Shown here in pieces: positions 1 to 6,153 of a DNA stretch of 6,153 bases. The position numbers and the translations under genes are program-made. This stretch comes from Planctomycetota bacterium (GTDB lineage: Bacteria > Planctomycetota > UBA8742 > SKZP01 > JAIOTL01). The notes beneath the pieces are model-generated. The model was not told the DNA's origin and did no database searches. It worked only from the letters and a program-made list of their open reading frames with translations. The stretch's first letter is position 1. Every line of letters starts with the position of its first letter. The DNA lies in NCBI GenBank assembly GCA_021106775.1, contig JAIOTL010000364.1:1-6153 (forward strand), written 5' to 3'.

Positions 1-251
1 CCGCAACTATCTAACCCTTCTTGGGTTATTTTTCTTGCAGTGTCACACAATTGTTTACTAACTTTGCTTACATCGCTTGGTGTTGCCCAAAAAATGTCAC
101 CATTCCAATAGCTTTTTCCAGAGCTTTTTGGTGTTGCTCCGTTCAATATATAGTAATGATTCTTTAGTCTCCTTAGATTCCATTCGTGTGGAATTTCGGG
201 TAACCAATCCAAACTAGTTTTCTGATACTTGTCATATTTCAGATACTTCAT
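1..251 (-). CDS. hsdS: Type I restriction-modification specificity subunit HsdS, N-terminal fragment (cut by window edge)
   Basis: HsdS is the DNA-recognition subunit of type I restriction-modification enzymes; it docks two HsdM copies and its two target-recognition domains read the halves of a bipartite site. The start is the ATG at 251-249, which overlaps the hsdM stop as ATGA and has a GAGG ribosome-binding site seven bases upstream (259-262). Only 83 codons are in the window. They show the typical opening of a first target-recognition domain: a short leader ending PHEW (residues 21-24), then GATPKSS (38-44), YWNGDI (48-53), W55 and TPSD (57-60), matching the usual 'G.TP....YW.GDI.W.TP.D' pattern. 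No stop or frameshift occurs in the visible part. The recognition sequence cannot be predicted from this fragment. Assignment is firm from the motif and from its position directly after hsdM; whether the rest of the gene is intact is unknown. Confidence 0.93.
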   Translation of the reverse strand, partial: MKYLKYDKYQKTSLDWLPEIPHEWNLRRLKNHYYILNGATPKSSGKSYWNGDIFWATPSDVSKVSKQLCDTARKITQEGLDSC

Positions 252-2212
252 TCCACAACCTCGGAGAGAAGTTTCATAATGCGTTTTTCGCAATCATTTA
301 GTTCTTTATCAATCACTTCAAGTTTGCGAGATTGTTTAAATTCAAAGAAATAGCGATTGAAATTTATTTCGTAGCCAATTTTTGTTTTTGAATAGTCAAT
401 CCAGGCATCATCAACAAAGGGCAATACTTCCCGTTTCATATAGGCATCAATATCATCTTTTAAGGGTACGTTTTCAAAATCACGTAATTTAGAATCAGGC
501 TCGTATTCGGGATTTGCTCCTTTCTTTTGCCTGAGAATAACTTTTTCAGCTAATGGGTCAATTTCGGTAAAAACATCCCTGAATAGCTTCTTTTCGTGTA
601 CTCCCCAGGACTCCTTAGCTTTCTTGAAAATCTTCTTGCAATTATCAAAGACTTCATTCCAATTTAGGTATTCCTCAGTTCTAAATTTGCTTTTTAAAAT
701 TTGAAATACATGAAAAGCTTCTGGCAGGTTTTCCAGAAAACTTATCTCTCTTTCTTCCGTAATCTGAAACTTTAACCTGAGCGGTCTTTCAACAGTTATA
801 CGGCTATATCCAAAATCGATATTATCAAATATCTTGCTAATTTTAGTTTCGTGGAAGTCACCGTAATTGATCACTATTTTATTTATATCTTCTTCACCTA
901 AGAGTCTTCGCTTGTTGCCCTGACTCCTTCGCATGGGCTGCCAAAGTTTTCTGCCGTCTATCAGTTGGATTTTTCCTTTTCTGGTATCTACTTTACGGTT
1001 AGATAATACCCATACATAGGTCCCAATACCTGTATTGTAAAACAATTGCTCCGGCATTGCAATTATAGCCTCCAGCCAATCGTTTTCAATAATCCATTTA
1101 CGAATATTAGATTCTCCTGAGCCAGCCCCACCAGAGAACAGAGGTGAACCATTAAAAACAATCGCCATACGGCTTCCGTTATCATTTTCAACGCTAGGAT
1201 TGTATTTTTCAAATTTGTCTATCATATGCATGAGAAACAGCAAAGAGCCATCGTTTACACGTGGAAGGCCAGCTTCAAACCTACCTAATTTTCCAAGTTT
1301 ATGCTCCTTCTTGATAGCACTCATCTGAATTTTCCAGTCAACCCCAAATGGAGGATTCGCAATTAGATAATCGAATTTCTCAAGTTTGAATTTGTCATCA
1401 ACAAGTGAGTCTCCAAACTCAACTCTATTCTTAGTACTACCCTTTATAAGCATATCCGATGCTGCAATTGCATAAGCTCTTTCATTGTAATCCTGTCCGT
1501 ACATATATAAAATTGCCTTGTCGTGATGCTCTTCAAGGTGGTCTTGAGCTTCTGAAAGCATCCCGCCAGTACCACAGGTGGGATCAAATATCTTTTTGAT
1601 AATTTTGGGTTTTGTAAAAATGTCATCATCTGGATCAAACAAAATATCCACCATCATTCGGATAACTTCACGTGGTGTAAAATGGTCACCAGCAGTTTCG
1701 TTAGCCTGCTCATTGAATCTTTGAATAAGGTTTTCAAAAATCGAACCCATTTGCTCATTCGATATACTATTTATATGTAAATCAATATCGCAGAATTTAG
1801 ATACAACTAAGTACAATCTGTTATGTTGATCTAGTTTGATTATCTCCTTACTAAAATCAAATTTTTCAAATATATCACGAATATTAGCACTGAAACCATT
1901 AATATAATGTCCTAAATTCTCAGCAATGTTGTCTGGATCGTCTTTCAATTTTTTAAAATCAAGCTTGCTGTGATTATGAAACTCTTGCCCTGCAACTTTA
2001 TTAAGAGCAAAATCCAGACTATCCTGATATTTGCCTTTATACTTTCCTTCAAGTTCTGCCAAAACAGCTTTTTTAGTAGATTGCAGTACACAATCAAATC
2101 TTCTTAAGACAATGAGAGGAAGCATTACACGTTCATATTGAGGTGGTCTGTAAGGTCCTCTAATAAGATCTGCTACTCCCCAGATAAAGTTTACCATATA
2201 TTCGTGGGTCAT
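248..2212 (-). CDS. hsdM: Type I restriction-modification DNA methyltransferase subunit HsdM (adenine-N6)
   Basis: HsdM transfers a methyl group from S-adenosylmethionine to adenine N6 in the site chosen by HsdS, protecting host DNA; the M2S complex is the methylase and also the core of the restriction complex. Of 654 residues, about 5-170 form the helical HsdM N-terminal domain. FTPR (178-181) opens the N6-methyltransferase fold, DPTCGTGGM (210-218) is the AdoMet-binding motif I, and NPPF (286-289) is catalytic motif IV. The region around LRDFENVPL (576-584) and the following acidic stretch matches the longer HsdM subfamily, which explains a length above the roughly 500 residues of the EcoKI type. 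Residues 620-654 look coiled-coil-like and probably contact HsdS. The start at 2212 is supported by AGGAG at 2221-2225; it overlaps the stop of the XRE gene, and the hsdM stop overlaps the hsdS start. All key residues are present, so it should be active. Confidence 0.97.
   Translation of the reverse strand: MTHEYMVNFIWGVADLIRGPYRPPQYERVMLPLIVLRRFDCVLQSTKKAVLAELEGKYKGKYQDSLDFALNKVAGQEFHNHSKLDFKKLKDDPDNIAENLGHYINGFSANIRDIFEKFDFSKEIIKLDQHNRLYLVVSKFCDIDLHINSISNEQMGSIFENLIQRFNEQANETAGDHFTPREVIRMMVDILFDPDDDIFTKPKIIKKIFDPTCGTGGMLSEAQDHLEEHHDKAILYMYGQDYNERAYAIAASDMLIKGSTKNRVEFGDSLVDDKFKLEKFDYLIANPPFGVDWKIQMSAIKKEHKLGKLGRFEAGLPRVNDGSLLFLMHMIDKFEKYNPSVENDNGSRMAIVFNGSPLFSGGAGSGESNIRKWIIENDWLEAIIAMPEQLFYNTGIGTYVWVLSNRKVDTRKGKIQLIDGRKLWQPMRRSQGNKRRLLGEEDINKIVINYGDFHETKISKIFDNIDFGYSRITVERPLRLKFQITEEREISFLENLPEAFHVFQILKSKFRTEEYLNWNEVFDNCKKIFKKAKESWGVHEKKLFRDVFTEIDPLAEKVILRQKKGANPEYEPDSKLRDFENVPLKDDIDAYMKREVLPFVDDAWIDYSKTKIGYEINFNRYFFEFKQSRKLEVIDKELNDCEKRIMKLLSEVVE
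259..262 (-). promoter_or_regulatory. Ribosome-binding site of hsdS
   Basis: GAGG on the minus strand, seven bases before the hsdS ATG and inside the last codons of hsdM. It supports the ATGA overlap start and suggests coupled translation of the two subunits. Confidence 0.6.
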
Positions 2213-2487
2213 TGTATGTTCTCCTGTTCTAATAGATTGCCATTAGCAACTTGTTTTGCAAGATACATTTTTAATTGATTTAAAGCTAAGCGAGATGGTT
2301 TTGTTTTTCCGTTTTCCCACCTGTTGATTGTGGCAAAACTGACTCCAATTTCTCGTCCAAGGTCTTCTTGACTAAGAACTAGTTTCTCTCTTATTGCTTT
2401 CAACTTTTGAGTAAAATTATCACTATTGATAAAGCACCTCATTTCCGAAAATATTTTAATTTGAATTAAACAATCAAAGTTTTGCAT
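2209..2487 (-). CDS. XRE-family helix-turn-helix transcriptional regulator, first gene of the hsdMS operon
   Basis: A small DNA-binding protein of the XRE/Cro-C1 type, up to 92 residues. The HTH domain spans about residues 24-78 of the longest form; its core runs from LSQEDLG (38-44) through IGVSFATINRWENG (47-60) to KTKPS (61-65), the classic pattern of these repressors. The last residues form a polar tail with no second domain, so it probably dimerises through the HTH domain alone. Its stop overlaps the hsdM start (ATGA), so it is co-transcribed with and probably coupled to hsdM, and a role in controlling the operon is a reasonable inference. The start is uncertain: the ATG at 2487 has an in-frame TAA six bases upstream and no Shine-Dalgarno site, while the internal ATG at 2442 (residue 16) also lacks good spacing. 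The first 15-20 residues do not look like part of the fold, so the shorter protein of 77 residues is quite possible. Confidence 0.85.
   Translation of the reverse strand: MQNFDCLIQIKIFSEMRCFINSDNFTQKLKAIREKLVLSQEDLGREIGVSFATINRWENGKTKPSRLALNQLKMYLAKQVANGNLLEQENIQ
2221..2225 (-). promoter_or_regulatory. Ribosome-binding site of hsdM
   Basis: AGGAG on the minus strand, eight bases before the ATG at 2212. It lies within the last codons of the XRE-regulator gene and decides the hsdM start in favour of this ATG over the next one at codon 6. Confidence 0.7.
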
Positions 2488-2488
2488 G

Positions 2489-2498
2489 TGTTATAACA
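2489..2498. promoter_or_regulatory. Perfect palindrome TGTTATAACA next to the XRE gene start, candidate operator
   Basis: TGTTATAACA is a perfect 10-base palindrome that begins one base upstream of the longest possible start codon of the XRE gene. XRE repressors usually bind short palindromes near their own promoters, so it is a candidate autoregulatory site. A 10-base AT-rich palindrome can also arise by chance, and no second copy at a suitable distance was seen. Confidence 0.25.
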
Positions 2499-2678
2499 TT
2501 TGCAAGATTTTTTTTGATTTTGCTTTCATTTGATTTGTTTTCGTGATCTGCTCATCATAGAAATGTGAAGATATTTATTCAGCAGAATGCGATAAGTCTG
2601 GTAAGGAACTGAAACTGACATTTCGACACATTTGTTGATGATTTGCATTCCCCACATTCATTCTGATAAATATATCTA

Positions 2679-2696
2679 CATTTAGGTAATACCTAT
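2679..2696. repeat. Inverted repeat TAGGT-AAT-ACCTA with imperfect outer arms
   Basis: TAGGT (2683-2687) and ACCTA (2691-2695) pair perfectly around AAT; the flanking ACAT and ATGT extend the stem with a small bulge. On the plus strand a T-rich stretch (GTTTTTATTTTATT) follows, so it could form a weak terminator-like hairpin in that direction. No plus-strand gene lies upstream to terminate, so an operator is equally possible. Confidence 0.3.
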
Positions 2697-2792
2697 GTGT
2701 TTTTATTTTATTAACATCTTGCCTACAAAATTGTTTTTCATGGCGAGTAGTTCTACGATAAGAGACATTCAACATAATCTCGCCTATAAACG

Positions 2793-2823
2793 ATTATAAA
2801 TTATCCGTCTCTAGCAATATCAA
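2793..2823 (-). promoter_or_regulatory. Possible sigma70-type promoter reading toward the XRE-hsdM-hsdS operon
   Basis: On the minus strand TTGATA (2818-2823) is followed by TATAAT (2793-2798). The spacer is 19 bases, or 18 if TTATAA is taken as the -10, which is longer than ideal. The -10 is a perfect consensus. A transcript from here would cross about 300 bases before the XRE gene. It is the best -35/-10 pair I found on this strand in the spacer, but AT-rich DNA gives many chance matches. Confidence 0.3.
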
Positions 2824-2840
2824 GTTTCATGAAAACTTGA
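2820..2840. repeat. Perfect 8-base inverted repeat TCAAGTTT / AAACTTGA, candidate operator
   Basis: TCAAGTTT (2820-2827) and AAACTTGA (2833-2840) are exact reverse complements around the five-base spacer CATGA. The left arm overlaps the proposed -35 of the minus-strand promoter (2818-2823), a usual place for a repressor to block RNA polymerase. It is not followed by a good T-run in either direction, so a terminator is less likely. The binding protein is unknown; the XRE regulator of this operon is the obvious candidate. Confidence 0.35.
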
Positions 2841-2969
2841 GTCGAATTCATTTTTCTGTATGATATTTCTATATTTTTTTAAGCAAGGGGTGAAAGTGCC
2901 TCAAGCCACTAATATCAATACAAGTTTACATAAGGCAACATATGCAATAGTTTATTTGGTGCGAAGTAT

Positions 2970-2998
2970 TTGACATATTGAAGTCCTAAACAGAAAAT
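2970..2998 (+). promoter_or_regulatory. Possible promoter of the secreted peptidase gene
   Basis: A perfect -35 hexamer TTGACA (2970-2975) is followed after 17 bases by GAAAAT (2993-2998), which matches four of six -10 positions. This would give a leader of roughly 140 bases before the peptidase ATG. The -10 is weak, so this is only a candidate. Confidence 0.25.
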
Positions 2999-3131
2999 TG
3001 GTCCAGCTGAACTGAGTAAATCCTAAACAGCGATAGGCCTTTTGCTCCGAAAAAACAGCGACCATAATAACATGAAAAACTGTCATTATTTTTTCTTTTC
3101 CTTAACGCTTCGTTTTAACTGGTTATAACTT

Positions 3132-3139
3132 AAGGAGAT
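3132..3139 (+). promoter_or_regulatory. Strong Shine-Dalgarno site of the peptidase gene
   Basis: AAGGAGAT lies just upstream of the ATG at 3145, with the GGAG core seven bases away. It fixes the start codon and indicates a host that uses Shine-Dalgarno initiation, unlike most Bacteroidota. Confidence 0.85.
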
Positions 3140-3144
3140 ATGCT

Positions 3145-5007
3145 ATGCTTAGTAAATCCATTACTCTATTTCTGCTGCTATTAATAATGACCCCTATTTC
3201 GATTTTTGCTGTTGTTTATCAATATCCGGTTGAACCGTATCCATATGGATCATACAATGGAAGAAGCTTTTACTTCAATGGCAATCATTTAGGTGAGGAT
3301 GTTTTATTATCAGAGGGAACGCATGTCTATTCAATCGGACCTGGTGTCGTTAAGTACTATAGTGCTGCAGGCAATGCGTATGGAACACTTGTTGTTGCCA
3401 TTGAGCACGATTTAGGGGTTGATACTGTTTTCAAGAATGCTTATGGTAATGACATCACGACCAGATACATTTTATCAATTTATGGTCACCTTCGCCCTGG
3501 TAATGCGGGATTGTCAGTTAATCAGCCCGTATCGGCTGGAACCCTAATAGGGGAAGTTGAAATTGCAGCTCTAAACGGTGACGGAACAGAACATCTTCAT
3601 ATGGGCATAAGATTGTCTAATGCTATCACTGCCCAACAGCATGATGGAAACTACTGGTTAAGAGGCTATGAGCAAACAACAACAATGGGGGAAGACTTTG
3701 CGGCTGCATCCAAAGTAATTGGCAAGCTTGCGAATATTACTGTTATAGACAATAATGATCCATTTGACAATGACTTTATTGAAAGTGGCCCAGATTATTG
3801 GGTAACAAGCAATGGTGGACGTAGTCATAATGGTGATTTTAGATATGTTTTAGCAAATGGAGACATTTTAGAAAACTCTGGCAAATGGCTGATAAACGGG
3901 ATCTCAGCAGGGAATTATCGGGTAGAAGCCTATATACCTTCAGTTAATGCAACATCGGAACAAGCTATATATAAAATCAACCATAGCGGAATAGAATCAG
4001 ATTCCAATACAATAGATCAATCCAATATCTTTAGCAATTGGGCTGAGCTAGGAACTTACACTTTTTCTGGAAGTGGAGGAGAATATGTACAGCTCAACGA
4101 TGATACTGGCGAACCACTCTCTTTAGGTCGAAAGTTGGCATTTGATGCAATCAGGTTAGTCGATTTATCAACTCAAACAGCACTCAATGTAATACCAGAT
4201 ATACAAAGCATTAAGATAAATAACGTTACTGTTAGCAATAATCCTTCTGAGTACATAAGTGCTACACTAGATAACAACAATGAATTTCAGATACGATTAA
4301 AAGGTAAAAACTTAGGCTCAGATGCTGTAGGCTTTGGTGGGGGTGGCCTGCACCTTTCATTTGAAGAATTCGATCTTAGCTCTCAGACTAGTAACGTGAC
4401 TTATGATGACAATTATTCGTCTTCGGATTTTGATAATCATAACAATGTCTATCATGGGACGGATGCTCCAGGAGGGGATGGTAACGCTGATTATGTAATG
4501 TTTGAAGCTTATGATGACAATGGCTGGACTCCAACCGAAGAAAACACATTGGTTGTTGATGTTGACCCAAACCAAAAGACACAGCTTATTATCCACTATA
4601 GAGCAATGTTTTGGAATGGAACAGACTGGGTCTTCGATGGCATGGCTGGAAATCCCGGTCCTATTGGAGATCCAACTTATCAAATAGTTGTACATTTTTC
4701 TCCACCAACATTGCTCCAACCAGCCGATGGGACCGAGTTTATAATTGGTGAGTCTGATATATTACTGGATTGGACTCCAGTACCTGGAGCGTCAGGATAT
4801 GAAGTATGGGTGGATAACCTAGCTTCTTTTGGAGACCCTTCTATTGGACATTATGAAGCAGGGAATCAGGATTGGGTTCACAATGGATTAACTACAACAG
4901 ACAGTTTCAATCTCTCAACATATTCTACAAGGTCAAATTGGCACTCAATATTATCATTGGAAAGTAAGAGGAAAGAATTCAAATGGCGAAGCATATGCTT
5001 GGAGTGA
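3145..5007 (+). CDS. Secreted multidomain M23 (LytM-type) metallopeptidase, 5' part up to the frameshift
   Basis: Probably a secreted zinc endopeptidase of the M23 family, which usually cuts peptidoglycan cross-bridges; the real substrate is unknown. The start has a strong Shine-Dalgarno site. Residues 1-22 are a signal peptide (hydrophobic core TLFLLLLIM, likely cleavage after SIFA). The M23 domain covers about 28-185: H48-x3-D52 and H150-L-H152 supply the zinc ligands H48, D52 and H152, and H115 in YGHL is the second catalytic histidine. Residues about 198-340 resemble the golvesin C-terminal-like beta-sandwich (DNNDPF, a central AGNYRVEAYIP, GEYVQL, FDAIRLVD). Residues 350-515 are an Asp/Asn-rich beta domain I do not recognise. 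From 520 an Fn3-like module begins (PTLLQPADGTEF, LDWTPVPGASGYEVWV). The last 25 or so residues (from about TRSNWHS, 595) are unlike the family and end at a TGA at 5005-5007: they are out-of-frame sequence after a +1 shift. The true protein continues in the next frame to beyond base 6153. Confidence 0.88.
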   Translation: MLSKSITLFLLLLIMTPISIFAVVYQYPVEPYPYGSYNGRSFYFNGNHLGEDVLLSEGTHVYSIGPGVVKYYSAAGNAYGTLVVAIEHDLGVDTVFKNAYGNDITTRYILSIYGHLRPGNAGLSVNQPVSAGTLIGEVEIAALNGDGTEHLHMGIRLSNAITAQQHDGNYWLRGYEQTTTMGEDFAAASKVIGKLANITVIDNNDPFDNDFIESGPDYWVTSNGGRSHNGDFRYVLANGDILENSGKWLINGISAGNYRVEAYIPSVNATSEQAIYKINHSGIESDSNTIDQSNIFSNWAELGTYTFSGSGGEYVQLNDDTGEPLSLGRKLAFDAIRLVDLSTQTALNVIPDIQSIKINNVTVSNNPSEYISATLDNNNEFQIRLKGKNLGSDAVGFGGGGLHLSFEEFDLSSQTSNVTYDDNYSSSDFDNHNNVYHGTDAPGGDGNADYVMFEAYDDNGWTPTEENTLVVDVDPNQKTQLIIHYRAMFWNGTDWVFDGMAGNPGPIGDPTYQIVVHFSPPTLLQPADGTEFIIGESDILLDWTPVPGASGYEVWVDNLASFGDPSIGHYEAGNQDWVHNGLTTTDSFNLSTYSTRSNWHSILSLESKRKEFKWRSICLE

Positions 5008-6153
5008 CGAAAGAACATTTACTTTGCAGCATGCACCACCAGAAGAAGCAACGAATCCTAGTCCTAATGATGGTGACTCAAATATTGCTTTGAATACAAG
5101 TCTCTCCTGGACAAATGGTACAAATACAGATGAAGTAGATGTTTATTTCAGTACCTCATATTCAAATGTTAATATCAAGAATTTCTCTTCTAGAATATAT
5201 CGCGGTGCTGATATTGAAAGTATTGATCCTCCAGCTCTTAATGATAATACAACATATTATTGGAGAGTAATCACCAGATATACTGTTGCTAATCCAGATT
5301 TGGAAACTGACGGGTCTGTTTGGTCATTTACAACAAGTAGTGCTCAATTTCCTGATACGGCTTCAGATCCCAGTCCCCATGACGGAGCTGTAAATCAACC
5401 AACCTCTGACAACCTGACCTGGGATATGACTGGTTCCAATACAGATGAGTACGACTTGCGGTTTGGTCCCGCTGGAAATATGACAATGGTTGCTTCTGGT
5501 CAAGATGCTTTTTCAACGGGTACCCATCCATATACTGGTGTCGAAAATACTACTTATGAATGGCAAGTTATTACCAGAAAAACTAGTGTAAACCCGAATT
5601 TAGAGACAACGGGAGCAGTGTGGTCGTTTACAACAGCAAATCAAGTTACAATCACCAATTTTCCATATAATGTAGACTTTGAAACTGGATCTATTCCAAA
5701 TGGTTGGACTAGTTCAGGAACTGTACCTTGGACCTATGTCAATGGTGGTCATAGTGGACATCCTGCTTCAGCACATGGTGGTTCCTACAATGCTTTACTA
5801 TATGAGGCAAGTACTAATGCGGCATCTGGTGAACTCATATCACCAATACTGGATTTTTCTGGCATACCCTCAGCATCAGTCTCATTCTATTTAGCTATGA
5901 TTGAATGGCCTCCAGATCTTGACGAATTACAGTTGGAGTACAAGTCAGACTCAGGTTCAGCGTGGGCAAATATTGCTACAATTAATACAGAAGTTGCTAA
6001 TTGGACCAATTTTGAATTTGCACTACCTTCTGTAAGTTCCACTACTCAAGTAAAATTCATTGGTGTTGGACAATATGGATATGGGGTTTGTATAGATGAT
6101 ATTGAAATAAATCAAACTACAGGACTTCCAGAACTCCCAACAGATCCCATTCC
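4892..6153 (+). CDS. Continuation of the secreted M23 protein after the frameshift: Fn3-like modules and choice-of-anchor-J-like domain (runs off the window)
   Basis: This frame, +1 relative to the peptidase start, is open from just after the TAA at 4889-4891 to the window end and has no ATG before 5426 and no obvious ribosome-binding site, so it is not a separate gene. It completes the first Fn3-like module: GTQYYHWKVRGKNSNG and WSDERTFTL (about 4940-5026) are the strands missing from the upstream frame. Two further modules of about 100 residues follow (5042-5335, 5354-5635), each starting with an NPSP/DPSP-type turn and ending VWSFTT. A domain at about 5660-6109 begins NVDFETGSIPNGWT and ends GVCIDDIEI, the pattern of choice-of-anchor-J (cleaved-adhesin/MAM-like) domains of secreted bacterial proteins. 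The final LPTDPIP looks like the opening of another Fn3-like module. These parts probably serve adhesion, spacing or surface attachment; any sorting signal lies outside the window. Confidence 0.85.
5042..5635 (+). repeat. Two tandem Fn3-like protein modules, 300-base period
   Basis: Module one (5042-5335) and module two (5354-5635) share, in order, an N/DPSPxDG turn, an L(S/T)W strand, NTDE(V/Y)D, NTTYxWxVITR, NPxLET and VWSFTT. The VWSFTT motifs are exactly 300 bases apart. The similarity is clear in protein but diverged in DNA, so the duplication is old rather than a recent slippage product. The module before them (4702 to about 5035) is related but less similar. Confidence 0.8.

Larger units (their letters stand above)
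2488..3144. other. Divergent intergenic region between the hsdMS operon and the peptidase gene
   Basis: About 657 bases without a convincing gene. It holds the upstream regions of both divergent units, a palindrome at 2489-2498, inverted repeats at 2679-2696 and 2820-2840, T-rich tracts near 2507-2540 and 2870-2880, and a short direct repeat at 2984-2993 and 3021-3030. I saw no tRNA cloverleaf and no riboswitch consensus I recognise. A 66-codon minus-strand open frame at 2575-2775 is treated as doubtful. The length is generous for such a spacer, so a small RNA or a decayed gene cannot be excluded. Confidence 0.7.

Noticed and set aside
1444..1638. Open frame of 64 codons on the minus strand
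   Set aside because: It lies entirely within hsdM in another frame, over the AdoMet-binding region, and has no ribosome-binding site or recognisable protein pattern.
3064..3100. Hairpin AATAA..TGA / TCATTATT followed by a T-rich tract, terminator-like on the plus strand
   Set aside because: The stem is almost all A-T with a bulge, so it would be unstable, and no plus-strand gene ends before it.
3102..3129. TTAACG and TATAAC as a promoter immediately before the peptidase gene
   Set aside because: The transcript would begin at or inside the Shine-Dalgarno site, leaving too short a leader for the strong site seen at 3132-3139.
2488..3144. Search for CRISPR array, tRNA, riboswitch or insertion sequence in the spacer
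   Set aside because: No regularly spaced repeats, no cloverleaf, no riboswitch consensus I know and no transposase or terminal inverted repeats with target duplications were seen.
4357..4719. Open frame of 120 codons on the minus strand, with smaller ones nearby on both strands
   Set aside because: They are opposite to or overlap the peptidase gene, whose frame here shows a continuous beta-domain pattern. The translated products look like chance sequence.
5328..5894. Short open frames at 5328-5531 (minus) and 5679-5894 (plus)
   Set aside because: Both are shadows of the continuing secreted-protein frame, which has clear Fn3-like and choice-of-anchor-J patterns across the same bases.

Overview
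The window is AT-rich bacterial DNA holding two unrelated, divergently oriented units separated by about 650 bases of apparently non-coding sequence. The left part (1-2487, minus strand) is a compact operon: an XRE-family helix-turn-helix regulator, then the type I restriction-modification methyltransferase subunit HsdM, then the first 83 codons of the specificity subunit HsdS, which leaves the window at base 1. Both junctions are 4-base ATGA stop/start overlaps, so the three genes look translationally coupled. No HsdR gene is visible; it could lie beyond the left edge.

The right part (3145-6153, plus strand) encodes one very large secreted, multidomain protein. In order it has a signal peptide, an M23 (LytM-type) metallopeptidase domain with all expected catalytic residues, a golvesin C-terminal-like beta-sandwich domain, an Asp/Asn-rich beta domain I cannot name, three fibronectin-III-like modules and a choice-of-anchor-J-type domain. 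It continues past the right edge. The reading frame breaks once, between about 4892 and 5007. The frame +1 relative to the start then stays open for about 1.2 kb and continues the same domain organisation, so this is one gene with a frameshift (real mutation, sequencing error or, less likely, recoding) rather than two genes.

The spacer (2488-3144) has no convincing gene. It does hold several short inverted repeats, a possible minus-strand promoter near 2793-2823, a possible plus-strand promoter near 2970-2998 and a strong Shine-Dalgarno site for the peptidase gene.

Organism: strong Shine-Dalgarno sequences before hsdM, hsdS and the peptidase gene argue against a typical Bacteroidota genome. 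The secreted architecture of peptidase, Fn3-like modules and choice-of-anchor J is common in the FCB group and relatives such as Cloacimonadota or Marinimicrobia. That placement is an inference from style, not from a marker gene. The two units have no evident functional link: one is genome defence, the other probably acts at the cell wall or outside the cell.
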